A stretch of DNA of 64,000 nt, from NCBI RefSeq assembly GCF_019703515.2, contig NC_059363.1, positions 2,491,817 through 2,555,816 of the forward strand. Reading direction: 5' to 3'. This DNA comes from Myxocyprinus asiaticus (lineage: Eukaryota; Chordata; Actinopteri; Cypriniformes; Catostomidae). The notes beneath the pieces were generated by a model that was not told the DNA's origin, searched no databases, and saw only the letters and a program-made list of their open reading frames with translations. This document shows, piece by piece, positions 35,406-47,560 of the stretch (position 1 is the first letter of the stretch; every line of letters begins with the position of its first letter). The position numbers and the translations under genes are program-made.

Positions 35406-36500
35406 GATGATGCTTCCTTCTCGGTTTTCTTAATATTCTTTTTTAGTTTTTAGTTGCATGACGCTTGTTGTCAAAAGTCTGGCGAGTAAAAACAACAATT
35501 TACTAGTCAATGGCGATTCTTTCTCCAATGTGTCCGTAGAGGCAAGCATATCTGGCACTAGTTTTGTGGTTTCGCTTTAAGAGGAAGTGAATTCACTTAA
35601 CAAGCGATTATCTTATGATGCGATGTGACCGTGGTTTGGATGAGCGTCTACAGGAAGTGATGCGGGGCAGATAAAGTCTGTGCATATTTTTGTGGCGCAA
35701 TGGCTCATTTTTACCTATTCTCTAGCTGCCTTCATGCTATGATGTGTGAGTCCATTATCTGAGCTAGAGTTTGGCAGACGAGGAAAACACACACACACAC
35801 ACACATGTATCCACAACAACAAACAAATTGGTGTGGGACCATGTGCAAGGAAAAATTGAGATGTTGTGGACTTTGGCTCACAGGCAGTATTGCATATAAA
35901 CAAGAGAAGCCGGAGGAAGAGGGAACATCAGCCACAGTAAACAAATAAACGTAAACTTTTACACACAAAGTTGCATGTCTTTGGCTGTGTGGACAGGATT
36001 TGATTTCAAGCTCAAAAAAGAAAAAAATAGCTGAAACCATTAATGCAAAACATTTGAGATTTTCTCGCTATTGGAATTCTTAAATTAAGATTTATTTGAT
36101 AGTGCAATCTATATAATACTATTAAAAAGCTCTTTTATAGCTCATGAGACTTAATGGAGTGCTCAGTTATGATTCATTTACAAGTAAGTTATTTTAACGT
36201 TGTCACAGATGTTTCTCGTAAAATTCCATGTGAGAAATTAAAATAGGCATATGAGTCAATTGCTGACATACAGTAAGAGCTATAAAATGAATGTGGATAG
36301 CATAGCTTACATCATTTGGTACATTGGTATCTTGTCAAATCTGAGCACAGTTTGAGACGTTGTTGAGATCTCTTGTGAAACTCTAGAGGAGACACATGTG
36401 AGATTATTGGAGTCTTTTTCTAATGAGAAACATCTGAGAAGCAGGAGTTTAATTCTCATTTAGACCTCGTCTTCAATTCATTGCTTTCTTAAGAGCTCAA
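34901..36500. other. Intergenic, unique sequence with a (TA)n array
   Basis: A (TA)n run at about 35354-35403 and a (CA)n run near 35789-35806. GC-richer at 35040-35300 and 35540-35700. No convincing exon found. Confidence 0.4.
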
Positions 36501-36504
36501 TATG

Positions 36505-36882
36505 TGATTTGTTTTCTTTTCTATATTTCTTTATTTCTTTCCTTCCTTCTTTCTTTCTTTCTTTCTTTCTTTTATTCCTTTACTTTCCTCCTTTATTCTT
36601 TCCTTCTGCTTTCTTATTTTCTTTCTTCCTTTCTTCCATCCATCCATCATCCTTCCTTCTCTTTCTTTCTTTCCTTCCTTCCATTCATTTTTCATTATTT
36701 CCTTCCTTTTCTCTTTCCTTCCACTGTCTGTCTGTCTTTCTTTCTTCCTTCCTTCCTTCCTCTTTACTTCCCTCCTTTATTCTCTTTCCTTCTGCTTTCT
36801 TTCTTTCTTCTTTTCTTCTTTCTTTCCTTCCTTTATTCCTTTTTCTTTACTTCCCTCCTTTTTTCTCTTTCCTTCCACTGTC

Positions 36883-36914
<32 letters not shown>

Positions 36915-37870
36915 TCCTTCCTTCCATTCATTTTTCTTTACTTCCCTCCTTTTTTCTCTTTCCTTACTTCTGCTTTCTTTTTCATCCATCCATCCATTCA
37001 TTTTTCTTTATTTCTCTCCTTTTTTCTCTTTCCGTCCATCCATCCTTCCTTCCTTCCTTCCTTCTTTACTTCCCTCCTTTTTTCTCTTTCCTTCTGCTTT
37101 CTTTTTCATCCATCCATCCATCCTTCCATTAATTTTTCTTTATTTCTCTCCTTTTTTCTCTTTCTGTCCATCCATCCTTCCTTCCTTCCTTCTTTACTTC
37201 CCTCCTTTTTTCTCTTTCCTTACTTCCGCTTTCTTTCTTTCTTTCATCCATCCATCCATCCTTCCATTCATTTTTCTTTATTTCTCTCCTTTTTTCTCTT
37301 TCTGTCCATCCATCCTTCCTTCCTTCCTTCTTCTTTACTTCCCTCCTTTTTTCTCTTTCCTTACTTCCGCTTTCTGCTCTTTCTTTCATCCATCCATCTA
37401 TCCTTCCATTCATTTTTCTTTATTTCCCTCCTTTTTTCTCTTTCCGTCCATCCATCCATCCTTCCCTCCTTTTTTCTCTTTCCTTACTTCCGCTTTCTTT
37501 CTTTCATCCATCCATCCATCCATCCATCCTTCCATTCATTTTTCTTTATTTCTCTCCTTTTTTCTCTTTCGTCCATCCGTCCTTCCTTCTTTACTTCCCT
37601 CCTTTTTTCTCTTTCCTTACTTCTGCTTTCTTTCTTTCTCTTTCTTTCATCCATCCATTCAGCCATCCATCCATCCTTCCTTCCATTCATTTTTCTTTAT
37701 TTCCCTCCTTTTTTCTCTTTCCGTCCATCCGTCCTTCCTTCCTCTTTCTTCCTTCCTCTTTCTTTCTTTCTTTCATCTATCCACCCTTCCTTCTTTCCCT
37801 CTGTTTTTCCTCTTTTCTTCTGCTTTCTCTTTCTTTCTTTCATTATTTCTTTCTTCCTGTCTTCACATTT
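36505..37870. repeat. Polypyrimidine tract with higher-order ~120-bp repeats
   Basis: About 1.35 kb almost free of purines on the + strand: TTTC, TTCC and CATC units. A composite unit (CATCCATCC..., TTCATTTTTCTTTATT, CTCTTTCCGTCCATCC, TTTACTTCCCTCC, TTTTTTCTCTTTCC, CTTCTGCTTTC) recurs at least six times between about 36.95 and 37.75 kb. The 466-aa Phe/Ser/Leu ORF and its antisense Lys/Arg ORFs are artefacts. Confidence 0.97.
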
Positions 37871-38026
37871 TCATCAATATAAGTGCTGTAAGTTTATGGT
37901 TTGATAATTTGAAATTCGGTGTCCTTTTCACAAATCACACATTCAAAGCGAACTACTTCTGTATAAATGGAGTAGCGATGAACAGAATAGCCTCTCTTCT
38001 TCTCCCAGCACAATGCCAGTGAGAAT

Positions 38027-38028
<2 letters not shown>

Positions 38029-38104
<76 letters not shown>
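38029..38104. repeat. (GA)n(TG)n compound microsatellite
   Basis: About 50 bp of AG followed by about 24 bp of TG. Confidence 0.97.
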
Positions 38105-38107
<3 letters not shown>

Positions 38108-39630
38108 AAGAAGACCTCTTTATGCATCAGCCATTAAACTCTGTCAAAAATTACACCAGACGTGCACCTGCAGCGAGCACTTTTAAGTGTCGATGCTGGC
38201 ACATCCTTAGATCAACAGCATGACTGGCTCTTTATTACGTAAAGCTGTACATTTACAATGCAGGTGTAGAGTTCTGTCCAATTACACAGACACGAAACTG
38301 TTGCCAAACAAACAAACTCCTCTGCCAACCCCTGTGAGGGATGACTTGACCCATTTTTACACAATATTCCTTATCACTGTCACACTAAATCCTCTCTAAA
38401 TACTGGAGTGCAACTTTTACTATGATCCAGTTTTCTTTCAGCCTTTCCTCTTGATTTTTATGAGGTTCATTTGCACAAAGACATTTTTAGAAAAAAAAAC
38501 AAAAAAAAAAAAACATTATTTCTATCTGCACTAATTGGAAACGCAGTTAAAAACTCTTAAAAGTAATAGTTCAACTAAAAATTACAATTATGTTATCATT
38601 TACTCACCCTCATGTTGTTCCAACCCCATATGACTCTTTCTTTCTTCTGTGGAACATAACAGTACATTTACAGAATTAAAAACAATGGGAATAGTCCGTA
38701 ACAGGTTTCATGAAAATCAACCGAGGAACAGACTAAAATGTATTATTTACAGAAAGTCTTCCACTCAATAACAGCTCTTGAATCTCATTCTCAAACCCTT
38801 ATTTAAACTTACAGCATCACAATTACTCACGTGATTTAGCGTTTACATCCACTGACTCATCTTGATGCTTTATATTTGCATATGAGATTAGAGATATGTG
38901 ATGTAGGGGACAGTTTTCAATGCATAACGACTTAAATTTTGGTCTGTTTCTCACGCACAATTATCCTACGTCTTTAGAACACTTGAAATATAATGCATGA
39001 GTCGTTTGGACTACTTTTACAGTGCTTTTAGGGTGCTCGACAGAAAGTCACCATTCACTTCCATAATCGAAAAAACACCATAAACATTCTACCTAACATC
39101 TCCTTTTGTGTTCAACTGAAGAAAGTCGTACAAGTTTACACCTCATCCACACTAGAACTGCATTTTTCTCCACCGAAAATGGAGACTTTCGAAAACGCTC
39201 TCCATAACTGCATACTTTGGAAAATGAAAAAGCGGCGGTTTCAAACTTAAACGGACTGGACGTGAACTATTACAAAGTCCATGAACTGGAACGCATGTCT
39301 ACAAATGTTAAGTCTACAATAAAGATCATGTTACGCCAAAAAGGATTTTGGAACACACATGGAGGCCAAAACACACAGAGTCTGTGATGTAAACTAGAGG
39401 AACAGTGGTGTACCCCGCTGGATTCACCTATTCAACTGCTACCAGTTTCCATTCCAACTAACAAATTCCTTGATAATGAATTCCACATGCACTAATAAAT
39501 GACTTTGAGAATTACTCACTGGCTTTAGCAGCAGCTGGCCTCAGTGGAATGCTCGTGTGGTTTACTAACAGTTCATACTCCACAGCATAACACACATATG
39601 ACATCTATTACGGTGGAGCTCAGACCCGTT
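38105..39630. repeat. Intergenic with AGTTCACCC-family and other MITE fragments
   Basis: From 38567 (AGTAATAGTTCAACTAAAAA, TTTACTCACCCTCATGTTGT) to about 39130 (mirror-type AAAGTCACCATTCACTTCCA, then GTGTTCAACTGAAGAAAGTC) resembles a longer relative of the MITE at 2230. 39135-39250 is the TACACCTCATCCACAC block also seen at 58730. The rest is unique. Confidence 0.5.
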
Positions 39631-39639
39631 TATTGTTTA

Positions 39640-40735
39640 TTTTTGAGCGTATGGTGGCAAAACTGAATGGTGACCAGATTGTCATTTTAGTTTACAAACA
39701 AAGTAGTTCAGAAATGTACTATGGTATTACCATGGGTTTTTTTGTACATTGCACAATGCTACACTTACAAAAACGATACCTGGTAGACATACAAAACAAC
39801 ATGTTACTTCTATGGTATTTCATACTATGAGGGATTCATGAATACACTTACAAAAAAGTACCCTCACAGTACCAAAATTGCCATGGTACATCCAAAAAAC
39901 CATGGTACTACCATGGTATTTCATACAGTGAGGGTACTTTTTTTGTAAGGGCATGTATTATTGGACAGAGCAATGGTAATACCATATTTTTTAGGACATG
40001 TACTAACCATGGTATTCTTTGGAGAACCAAGTAGGTACCATTATTCATGAATACACTTACAAAAACATATCCTTAAATGTACCGAAAATATCATGGAACA
40101 TCAAAAAAAAAAAAAAAAAAAAAAAAAAATATCATGGTACCATGGTATTGTTGTACTGTGAGAGTATTTTTGTAAGGGTTTGTAAGGGTTTGTAAGGGGG
40201 GGATTTTATTTTTTTTGTATTGCACCATGGCACTGCTACACTTACAAAAAAAATACTTGCATGGTACAGAAAATACCTTGGTACTACATATTCCATAGTA
40301 ATTCAATATTTTTGGATATGTACTAGCGTTTTACCATGTTATTCTTTGGAGAACCAAATAAGTACCATGATTCATGAATACACTTACAAAAACGTACCCT
40401 CAAAGTACCAAAAAGACTTTACAAACCAAACCTGGGTGGTGACCAAATTGTCATTTTGGTACACAAACAAAAATTTCGTAAAACGTACCATGGTATTACC
40501 CTGGTTTTATTTGGACATTATACCATGGTACTGCTATACATTTATAAAAATAAAAAAAGTACCCTCAGTACCAAAAATACCATATAAATAAAGATACTAA
40601 GGTGTATGATGAAAAAACACAATGGCACTGTAAGGGTATTTTTTGGTATGTAGGCTAATACCATAGTATTGGATACCATCGGATATCATCAGTGTACCAT
40701 GGTACCCGCACGGTAGTTTTTTTCACCCCAGTAAG
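39640..40735. repeat. Degenerate tandem repeat rich in TACCATGGTA palindromes
   Basis: Blocks such as GTGACCAGATTGTCATTTTAG/GTGACCAAATTGTCATTTTG (39670, 40440), ATGAATACACTTACAAAAA (39839, 40048, 40376) and CCATGGTATTACC recur at irregular spacing, with an A-run at 40106-40129. Looks like a decayed satellite. Confidence 0.7.
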
Positions 40736-42980
40736 GGTAAACCTTCAATGGCCTTGCTGTTCCTAGATGACACACAACCTTTTCAATCAGTGAAAACACA
40801 AGTACGACTTCACCAGTGAATTGCTTTTAGCAACAATACACTAATTTTCCCCGTAGATAAGACCAGTTTGAATTACCTGTCCAGGATGATTTATGCTGGT
40901 TTGTGAAGTTTGGTGCCAGCAAAACATACTGTATGACGCTGGCTGATCATCATGCTCTCTAACTCTCCTGCTGCAGACAAGCCATGATAGTCAACATGGC
41001 TAGAATGTACAGTGGCAAAATACCCACTTGTATGTATGCACATTTGGTGAACAGTTTTGGATATTTCTGTCTTTCCTCATTCAAGTAAAGAGAAGCCACT
41101 ATGGCCACCAATTGAACTGGCTTGCCTTAAAGGGACTTTCATTTAACACAGGCAGCTTCGAATATCAGCTTTGTTAATTCCCACATACACCTTATAAAAG
41201 AATCCAGAGAGCATGTGTCTATGCAAAAATAAATACATAATCAAGTCTTGAACTACAGTTTACTATCACTTAGCATTCTTCATTGGATATGTCATGTCAC
41301 TCAGAGATGAACAGGAAGAGAGACGATGCTCCAACCGATCACAGAGCTGCCGCGTTGACTTGAAAACATCTTTGGTATCTTCTAGTAAGCTTTGTTTGCA
41401 CACAGCTGAGCTTTTCAAAAGAAAATAGAGATTATTGGGGTCTATAGCATTGCCATTTCTCACACAAAGAATGTTTTGATGTCTAACAGTGTCCTGTTTG
41501 AAGACACATTTCATGGAACAGTTACCAAAGTCAAAGCAGCCCATCAACGAACACAATGCTGAATGATTCTCAGCTTCGCTTATTCATAGAGCTGAGAGGT
41601 TTTTAACTGCCCAACACAACCTTGTGCAATGTGACACACCACTCAAAGCAATACACACATTCACAGAAATCAACATCTAGCTTGTATAAACAATATAAAC
41701 AATACTTCAGTGAATACAGTGGTATTTTCACCCACAGTGGGAACTGCGCGGTGAAAATTGCGTTCAGCACAAGTTTTTGGGGTGTGCTTGCACTGTTACC
41801 TCATTTGCATAATTCCTTTAGTTAATCTGGTGCTAAAACGATGCAAACAGCAACTGCAAATAAACAATGCTATCAGTGAGTGCAATTCAAACTTAGTCAA
41901 TTCCCCTCCTTGCTGTTTCATAGCAAGGAAATGCTTCCATGTGTCAAAATACAAACCGTAAGCCATGTAAGCTGTAAGTGAATCACTCTTCTCTTTGCTT
42001 TAATAGAAGAAAAAGTGGAACCATTATGAAGGCAAATAAGAGCTTCTCAAGTGTCCTACAGTTTGTTTTTCTAAGGTTTTAATACTATTGAATAGATTTG
42101 CTAGTGGTCCTTGAAAAAATACGCAATTCCGTAATTGGTTTCTGGTTTGCCTAAAGTAAAGAGGATCAACTTGAATAAAATGATTGCATTCACAGATTAA
42201 AATAAATAATACATTATATATTTTTTATTATGATATTAGGGAGATTAAACATAAATTGCTGAATTTCATGCAACCTATAAAAACAGATATGGGTCATATT
42301 TCACCCCATTTGTACAATCTATTAAAGCAGGTGTTGTAATGGATCTGTTCATAATATTATTGGTGATAAAATTCCGCATTCTGTATTATTATGCATTAAT
42401 TTATAAAATAAATGTAACCTCTTTAATGCTGGTAGATTGTCTGGCTTTTCTTTTCTCCACAATGTTAATCACAGGAACACAAAGGAGAGAATGGAGGGTC
42501 GGGGGGGACGGTAATGTGGGACTCGAGTGTAGAGAAGTTCAAATGTGAAAGGCCCCGCACCTGATCCAGGGACATAAAGACCCACATTCATGTCGCTGAC
42601 GCTACACAAATGTCAGCTAGCACAAAAGCATATTATTATATAGGTTATACAGATTTTTTATTTATTTTTTAACTAGGCTACTATGAAGTTATTGTATGGA
42701 TAAAGAAATGCACCAGCAGGAATTGCTGCAATCAATTCGGTCTAGATTCAACTTCTGAAAAGAAGTTTAACTGAGTGGACTCAGCCTCTGCCAAATAACG
42801 AAAGGTGTCTAACTGGGGGAGATGTTTCAGTGCCAAGAAACTCACAGCTGACAGATTGAGCTTCATTACAGTAAAGTAAAGTATAACTGTAGATTCATAT
42901 ACACTTAAATGCTGTGTACATTTTCATGTGGAAAACAGAAACCGCTAAACCAGCCTAAAGTGGTTTGCTGGTCTTGGGAG
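40736..42980. other. Intergenic, unique, no gene seen
   Basis: No protein-like frame with splice sites. The 96-aa minus-strand frame at 41266-41556 shows no recognisable domain. No repeat family identified. Confidence 0.4.
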
Positions 42981-42984
42981 CCAC

Positions 42985-43790
42985 CAAGCTGGTTAGGCTG
43001 GTATGTTTTGATGGTTTTAGAGGGGGTTTAGGCACTGGTTTGGTTGGTTTAATGGTTTTAGAGGGGGTTTAGGCACTGGTTTGGTTGGTTTAATGGTTTT
43101 AGAGGGGGTTTGGGCACTGGCTTGGTTGGTTTAATGGTTTTAGAGGGGGTTTGGGCACTGGTTTGGTTGGTTTAATGGTTTTAGAGGGGGTTTGGGCACT
43201 GGTTTGGTTGGTTTAATGGTTTTAGAGGGAGTTTGGGCACTGGCTTGGTTTGGGCACTGGCTTCAAATCAAATCAAATCACTTTATTGTCACACAGCCAT
43301 ATACACAAGTGCAATGGTGTGTGAAATTCTTGGGTGCAGTTCCGATCAACATAGCAGTCGAGACAGTGATGAGACATATACCAATTTACAATAACATCAA
43401 ATTAACACAACACAATTTAAACATCTGTTATACACATAATTACACTCAACAGTATACAAATAATAACATACACTGTACAGTATACAATACACACTATATA
43501 GATACACATGGCTTGGTTGGTTTAATGGTTTTAGAGGAGATTTGGGTACTGGCTTGGTTGGTTTAATGGTTTTAGAGGGGGTTTGGGCATTGGTTTGGTT
43601 GGTTTAATGGTTTTAGAGGGGATTTGGGCACTGGCTTGGTTGGTTTAATGGTTTTAGAGGGGATTTGGGCACTGGCTTGGTTGGTTTAATGGTTTTAAAG
43701 GGAGTTTGGGCACTGGTTTGGTTGGTTTAATGGTTTTAGAGGGAATTTGGGCACTGGCTTTGTTGGTTTAATGGTTTTAGAGGGGGTTTG
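42985..43790. repeat. 41-bp minisatellite, interrupted by an L2 tail
   Basis: About 14 copies of a ~41-bp unit (TTGGTTGGTTTAATGGTTTT, then AGAGGGGGTTTGGGCACTGG). The array is split at 43263-43510 by a retrotransposon tail. Copies differ mostly by single G/A changes. Confidence 0.92.
43263..43510 (-). mobile_element. L2 LINE 3' tail, 5'-truncated
   Basis: Begins with the (AAATC)n repeat and continues through CACTTTATTGTCACACAGCC and ATATACACAAGTGCAATGG, collinear with 7676-7925. Flanked by TGGCTT on both sides (a possible short target duplication, though the flank is itself repeated). Shows the same family is active in dispersal by 5'-truncated insertion. Confidence 0.82.
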
Positions 43791-46700
43791 TGCTGGTTGG
43801 CTGGCTGGCTGGCTGGAGCAGCTTTTTCATCTTTTTCACCTGTTCAGGCTGGTCTAGTTTTAGGCATGTTTTGGTCACTTCCCTGGTGAACAAAATACAT
43901 TTTAAGAAAGCCTAAGCTTGTTTTCTGGTCTTAGGTTGATTGAGCTGGTTTAAGCTAGACTTCCAGCCTAGCCAAGCTGATCTTAAGATGGTTTAGCTGG
44001 TCAACAAGCTGGTTTCCTAACCTGACCAGCTAAAAAAGTGCCCAAAACCCTTCTAAGAATAGCTTAAACCTGCCTACGCTGGTTTTAACTGTTATTTTCA
44101 AAAGGTTGTGAATGTCCGGTCATGTGTGGAGACCAGCTATACCAATTTAAACCAGCACCTAGGCTGGTTTAAACTAGACCAGGAGGTTTGCTACTCTTAA
44201 CTGGCCACTAGGCCGGTTACTACTGGTCAGGATGTTCTAGTTTGATGGTTTTAGATGGGTTTTGGAGTGCCCAAAACCCCTCTAAAACCAGCCAGCACCC
44301 CTGGCTTAGGCTGGTTTAAGCTGTTCTTTACAGCAGGGTTGTCAGCTGGTCAGGCTGAAAGATCAGCTCAACCAACTAAAAAGTAGCTAAGACCAGCACC
44401 TTGGCTGGTTTAATCCAGACTGGCCTAAGGTGGTTTGCTAGTCTTTGTTGGCTGGTAAGGCTAGTCTGATTAGATGGCTATAGAGGAGTAGTTGGGCACC
44501 AAAAAAAAAAAAAAAAAAGCTAGCCAGATTTCTTGCTGGTCTTAGCTGGTTTTAGCTTGTCGGCAAGCTAACCAGCCAAGTCTGGTTTTAACTGTTTTTT
44601 TCTCTCTGTAGCAGTGTTGTTAGCTTACCACCAGGCTGGTTTCCACTGATCAGGCTGGTTTAATTTGTTGGTTTTAGAGAGGCTTTGTGCACTTGCCAAA
44701 TGGTCAGGCTGGGAAACCAGCTAAAACAACTAAGACCAGCAAAGCCCTTGAGGCTGGTTTAAGAGGGTCTTTTCAGCATTGAAATGGCAGCAGTTGAGGC
44801 TAACCATTTATCAGTTTAATCGAAAATATCAACAGTATTTCCAATTGAGAGAGAGTTCAAGACAAATGTTGTTTTTGTGTATTGACATGAAGTTAGCAAC
44901 ACTTCAAATACATGTCACAGCTAACAACAAGGTTAATTTAGCTAAACAGATTACATCTGTGAGTGCTATGTTTGTTGACGTTAGCCTTTACAAAATCACT
45001 GTCATGCGCTGGCATTAGAATGTGACGTTTTCTTACGCTTCACCAGCGAACGCCCACGTGAGGCGTCTACAACATGTCTTGATGTGGGCCCATGGCCGTG
45101 GTTTCTTGTCAAATCAAAGTGATGTCTCTTCCTTTGATGCTAAGAACTCAGTAATTAGCGTGTGTCTCGGGATTAGCCACTTCCAGAGGCCTTTTAGATT
45201 TATAACTCATTGGTCACTCTCGAGTTCGAGTATACTTGTTAAATCAATTTCCTTTCAGCCCTCCATTGTGGCCGCAGTCATCAAATCAAATTAGATTGTG
45301 TTGCTGCTGACAGAGCTGTAAATGAAGACTTTAGAAGAAAAGTGCAAATTATCCTAGTTGTAACCAAGGAGCTCTAATATACCTGGAGAGAGCTTTGTTA
45401 GCTTTGCCATTCATCTAAAAATGGCAGAACAAATAATGTTTTTCAAAACAATTTTTGGAGGGGTCTTTGTGCAAACTAACCTAACATCACTCTACTGTAA
45501 GAAAAAACAAACCAACAAAAAAAAAAAACAGCAAAAACCTAAGCATGTTGGCTGTTCTTAGACGATTTAAGATGATTTTAGTTGATTTAAACTGGTCTCC
45601 CAGCTAAAAAAGTCCTTAAAACCAGCCAAAAGACTAGCTAACCAGCTTGGGCTGGTTCTTTTTTTTTTTTTGTATAAGGGTTTGTCAGCTTGTCAGCAGT
45701 TTTAACCAGTTAAGACCAGCAAACCACCTTTGGCTGTTTGAAGATAGACCAGCCAAATGTGGTTTGCTGGTCTTAGCCAGCATCCAAGCCTGTTGCTACT
45801 GCTCAGACTGGTCTAGTCTGATGGTTTAGAGCTGGTCTTAGCTGATCTAGGAAGTCTCCCAGCCTGACCAGCTGAAGAGTGCTGAAAACCCCCTTAAACC
45901 AGCCAAAAGACCAGCTAACCAGCTTCGGAAGGTTTAAGCAGTTCTTTTGCGCTGGGTTTTCAGCTGTTTAGACTGGGAGTCCAGCTTAACCAATTTAAAC
46001 CAGTTAAGACCAGCACACCATCTTAGATTCGTTTAAGCTAGACCAGCCTAATGTGGTTTGCTGGTCTTAGCCGGCAACCAAGCCTGTTGCGACTAGTCAG
46101 ACTGGTCTAGTTTGATGGTTTTTAGAGCTGGTCTTAGCTGATCTAGCAAGTCTCCCAGCCTGACCAGCCGAAAAGTGCTTAAACCCCCCTAAAAACAGCC
46201 AAAAGACCAGCGTAACAAATTGGGCTTTATTAAGCAGTTCTTTTCAGCAGGGTTGTCAACTGTTTAGACTGGGAGTCCAGCTTAACCATCATAAACCAGT
46301 TAACACCAGCACACCACCTTTGGCTGTTTTAAGATAGACCAGCCTAATGTGGTTTGTTGGTCTTTGCCTGCCACCAACCCAGTTACTATTTGTCAGACTG
46401 GTCTAGTGTGATGGTTTTAGAGCTGGTCTTAGCTGATCTAGCATGTCTCCCAGCTTCATCAGCTGAAAAGTGCTTAAACCCTCTAAAATCAGCCAAAGAC
46501 CAGCTAAATAGCCTGGGTTGGTTTAAGCAGTTCTTTTCAGCAGGGTTATCAGTTGTTTAGACTGGGAGTCCAGCTTAACCAACCTAAACCAGTTAAGACC
46601 AGCACACCACCCATAGCTTGTTTAAGTTAGACCAGCCTAATGTGGCTTGCTGGTCTTAGACAGCCACCAAGCCAGTTACTACTGGTCAGACTGCTCTAGT

Positions 46701-47300
46701 TTGATGGTTTTAGAGCTGGACTTAGCTGATATAGGAAGTCTCCCAGCCTGACCAGCTGAAAAGTGCTCAATCCTCCCTAAAACCAGCTAACCAGCTTCAG
46801 CTGGTTTCAGCAGGGTTGTCAGCTGGTCAGGCTGGGAGCCCAGCTAAACCAACTTAAACCAGTTAAGACCAGTACACCACCTTAGGCTGGTTTAAGATAG
46901 GCCGGACAACGAGCCAGTTACTTCTGGTCAGACTGGTCTAGTTTGATGATTTTAGAGCTGGTCTTAGCTGATCTAGCAAGTACTCAAAACCCATCAAAAC
47001 CAGCCAAACAACCATCTAACCAGCTCGGTCTAATTTAAGCCGTTCTTATCAGCAGGATTGTCAGTTGTTTAGACTGGGTATCCAACTTTACCAGCTTAAA
47101 CCAGTACAGACCAGCACACCACCCTAGGTTGGTCTTAGCCAGCCATGAAGCCAGTTACTACTGGTTAGACTGGTCTGGTTTGATGGTTTTAGAGCTGTTT
47201 GTAGCTAACCTAGCTAGTCTCCCAGCCTTACCAGCTGACCAGACTGGGAGACCACTTAGAACCAGCTAACTATCTTAGACTGGTTTTAAATGAATTAAGC
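43790..47300. repeat. 'CAGCTGGTT' satellite, ~290-bp period
   Basis: The marker block GGTTTTAGAGCTGGTCTTAG recurs near 45825, 46120, 46416, 46703, 46950 and 47186, giving a period near 290 bp that shortens to about 245 at the end. Units are built of short CCAGC/GCTGG words in both orientations, so they are locally self-complementary. Copies at 43.8-44.8 kb are more diverged. A non-repetitive island (about 44780-45420) splits the array. Confidence 0.85.
45010..45400. promoter_or_regulatory. Candidate regulatory element between satellite blocks
   Basis: A unique patch with two inverted TCF/LEF-type sites, ATCAAAG (45113-45119) and CTTTGAT (45132-45138), 12 bp apart. Also a homeodomain-type TAATTA (45152-45157) and GGGATTAG (Otx/Pitx-like) near 45171. 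No coding frame of note. Enhancer function is inferred from motif clustering only. Confidence 0.28.
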
Positions 47301-47560
47301 CTTACATTTTGGGCTGTTCCTCACAAAAAATTATCGTATGACTTGAAATATATTGCATATAAAGTATGGTCTACTTTTATGGTGCGTCATTGTATAGCAA
47401 AAGCTGCTAAAGGTTCTTCTAAAATTCTCCTTTTGTGTTCCATGGAAGAAAGTCATACAGGATAGGAACGGCAATGTTTTTTCCCTTTTTCGGTTGAACT
47501 ATCTGTGTGAGATAGAAAAGAACAAAGAGAACTACAATAAGACTTTTTACAAGCAAAAAC
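47301..47560. repeat. MITE-family fragment
   Basis: Resembles 38930-39130: GTCTACTTTTATGGTGCGTC and CTCCTTTTGTGTTCCATGGA, then AAGAAAGTCATACAGG. Confidence 0.5.

Noticed and set aside
36504..37904. 466-aa plus-strand ORF (Phe/Ser/Leu-rich), with Lys/Arg-rich frames on the other strand
   Set aside because: It is the translation of a TTTC/TTCC/CATC low-complexity tract, which lacks stop codons in several frames. No gene structure.
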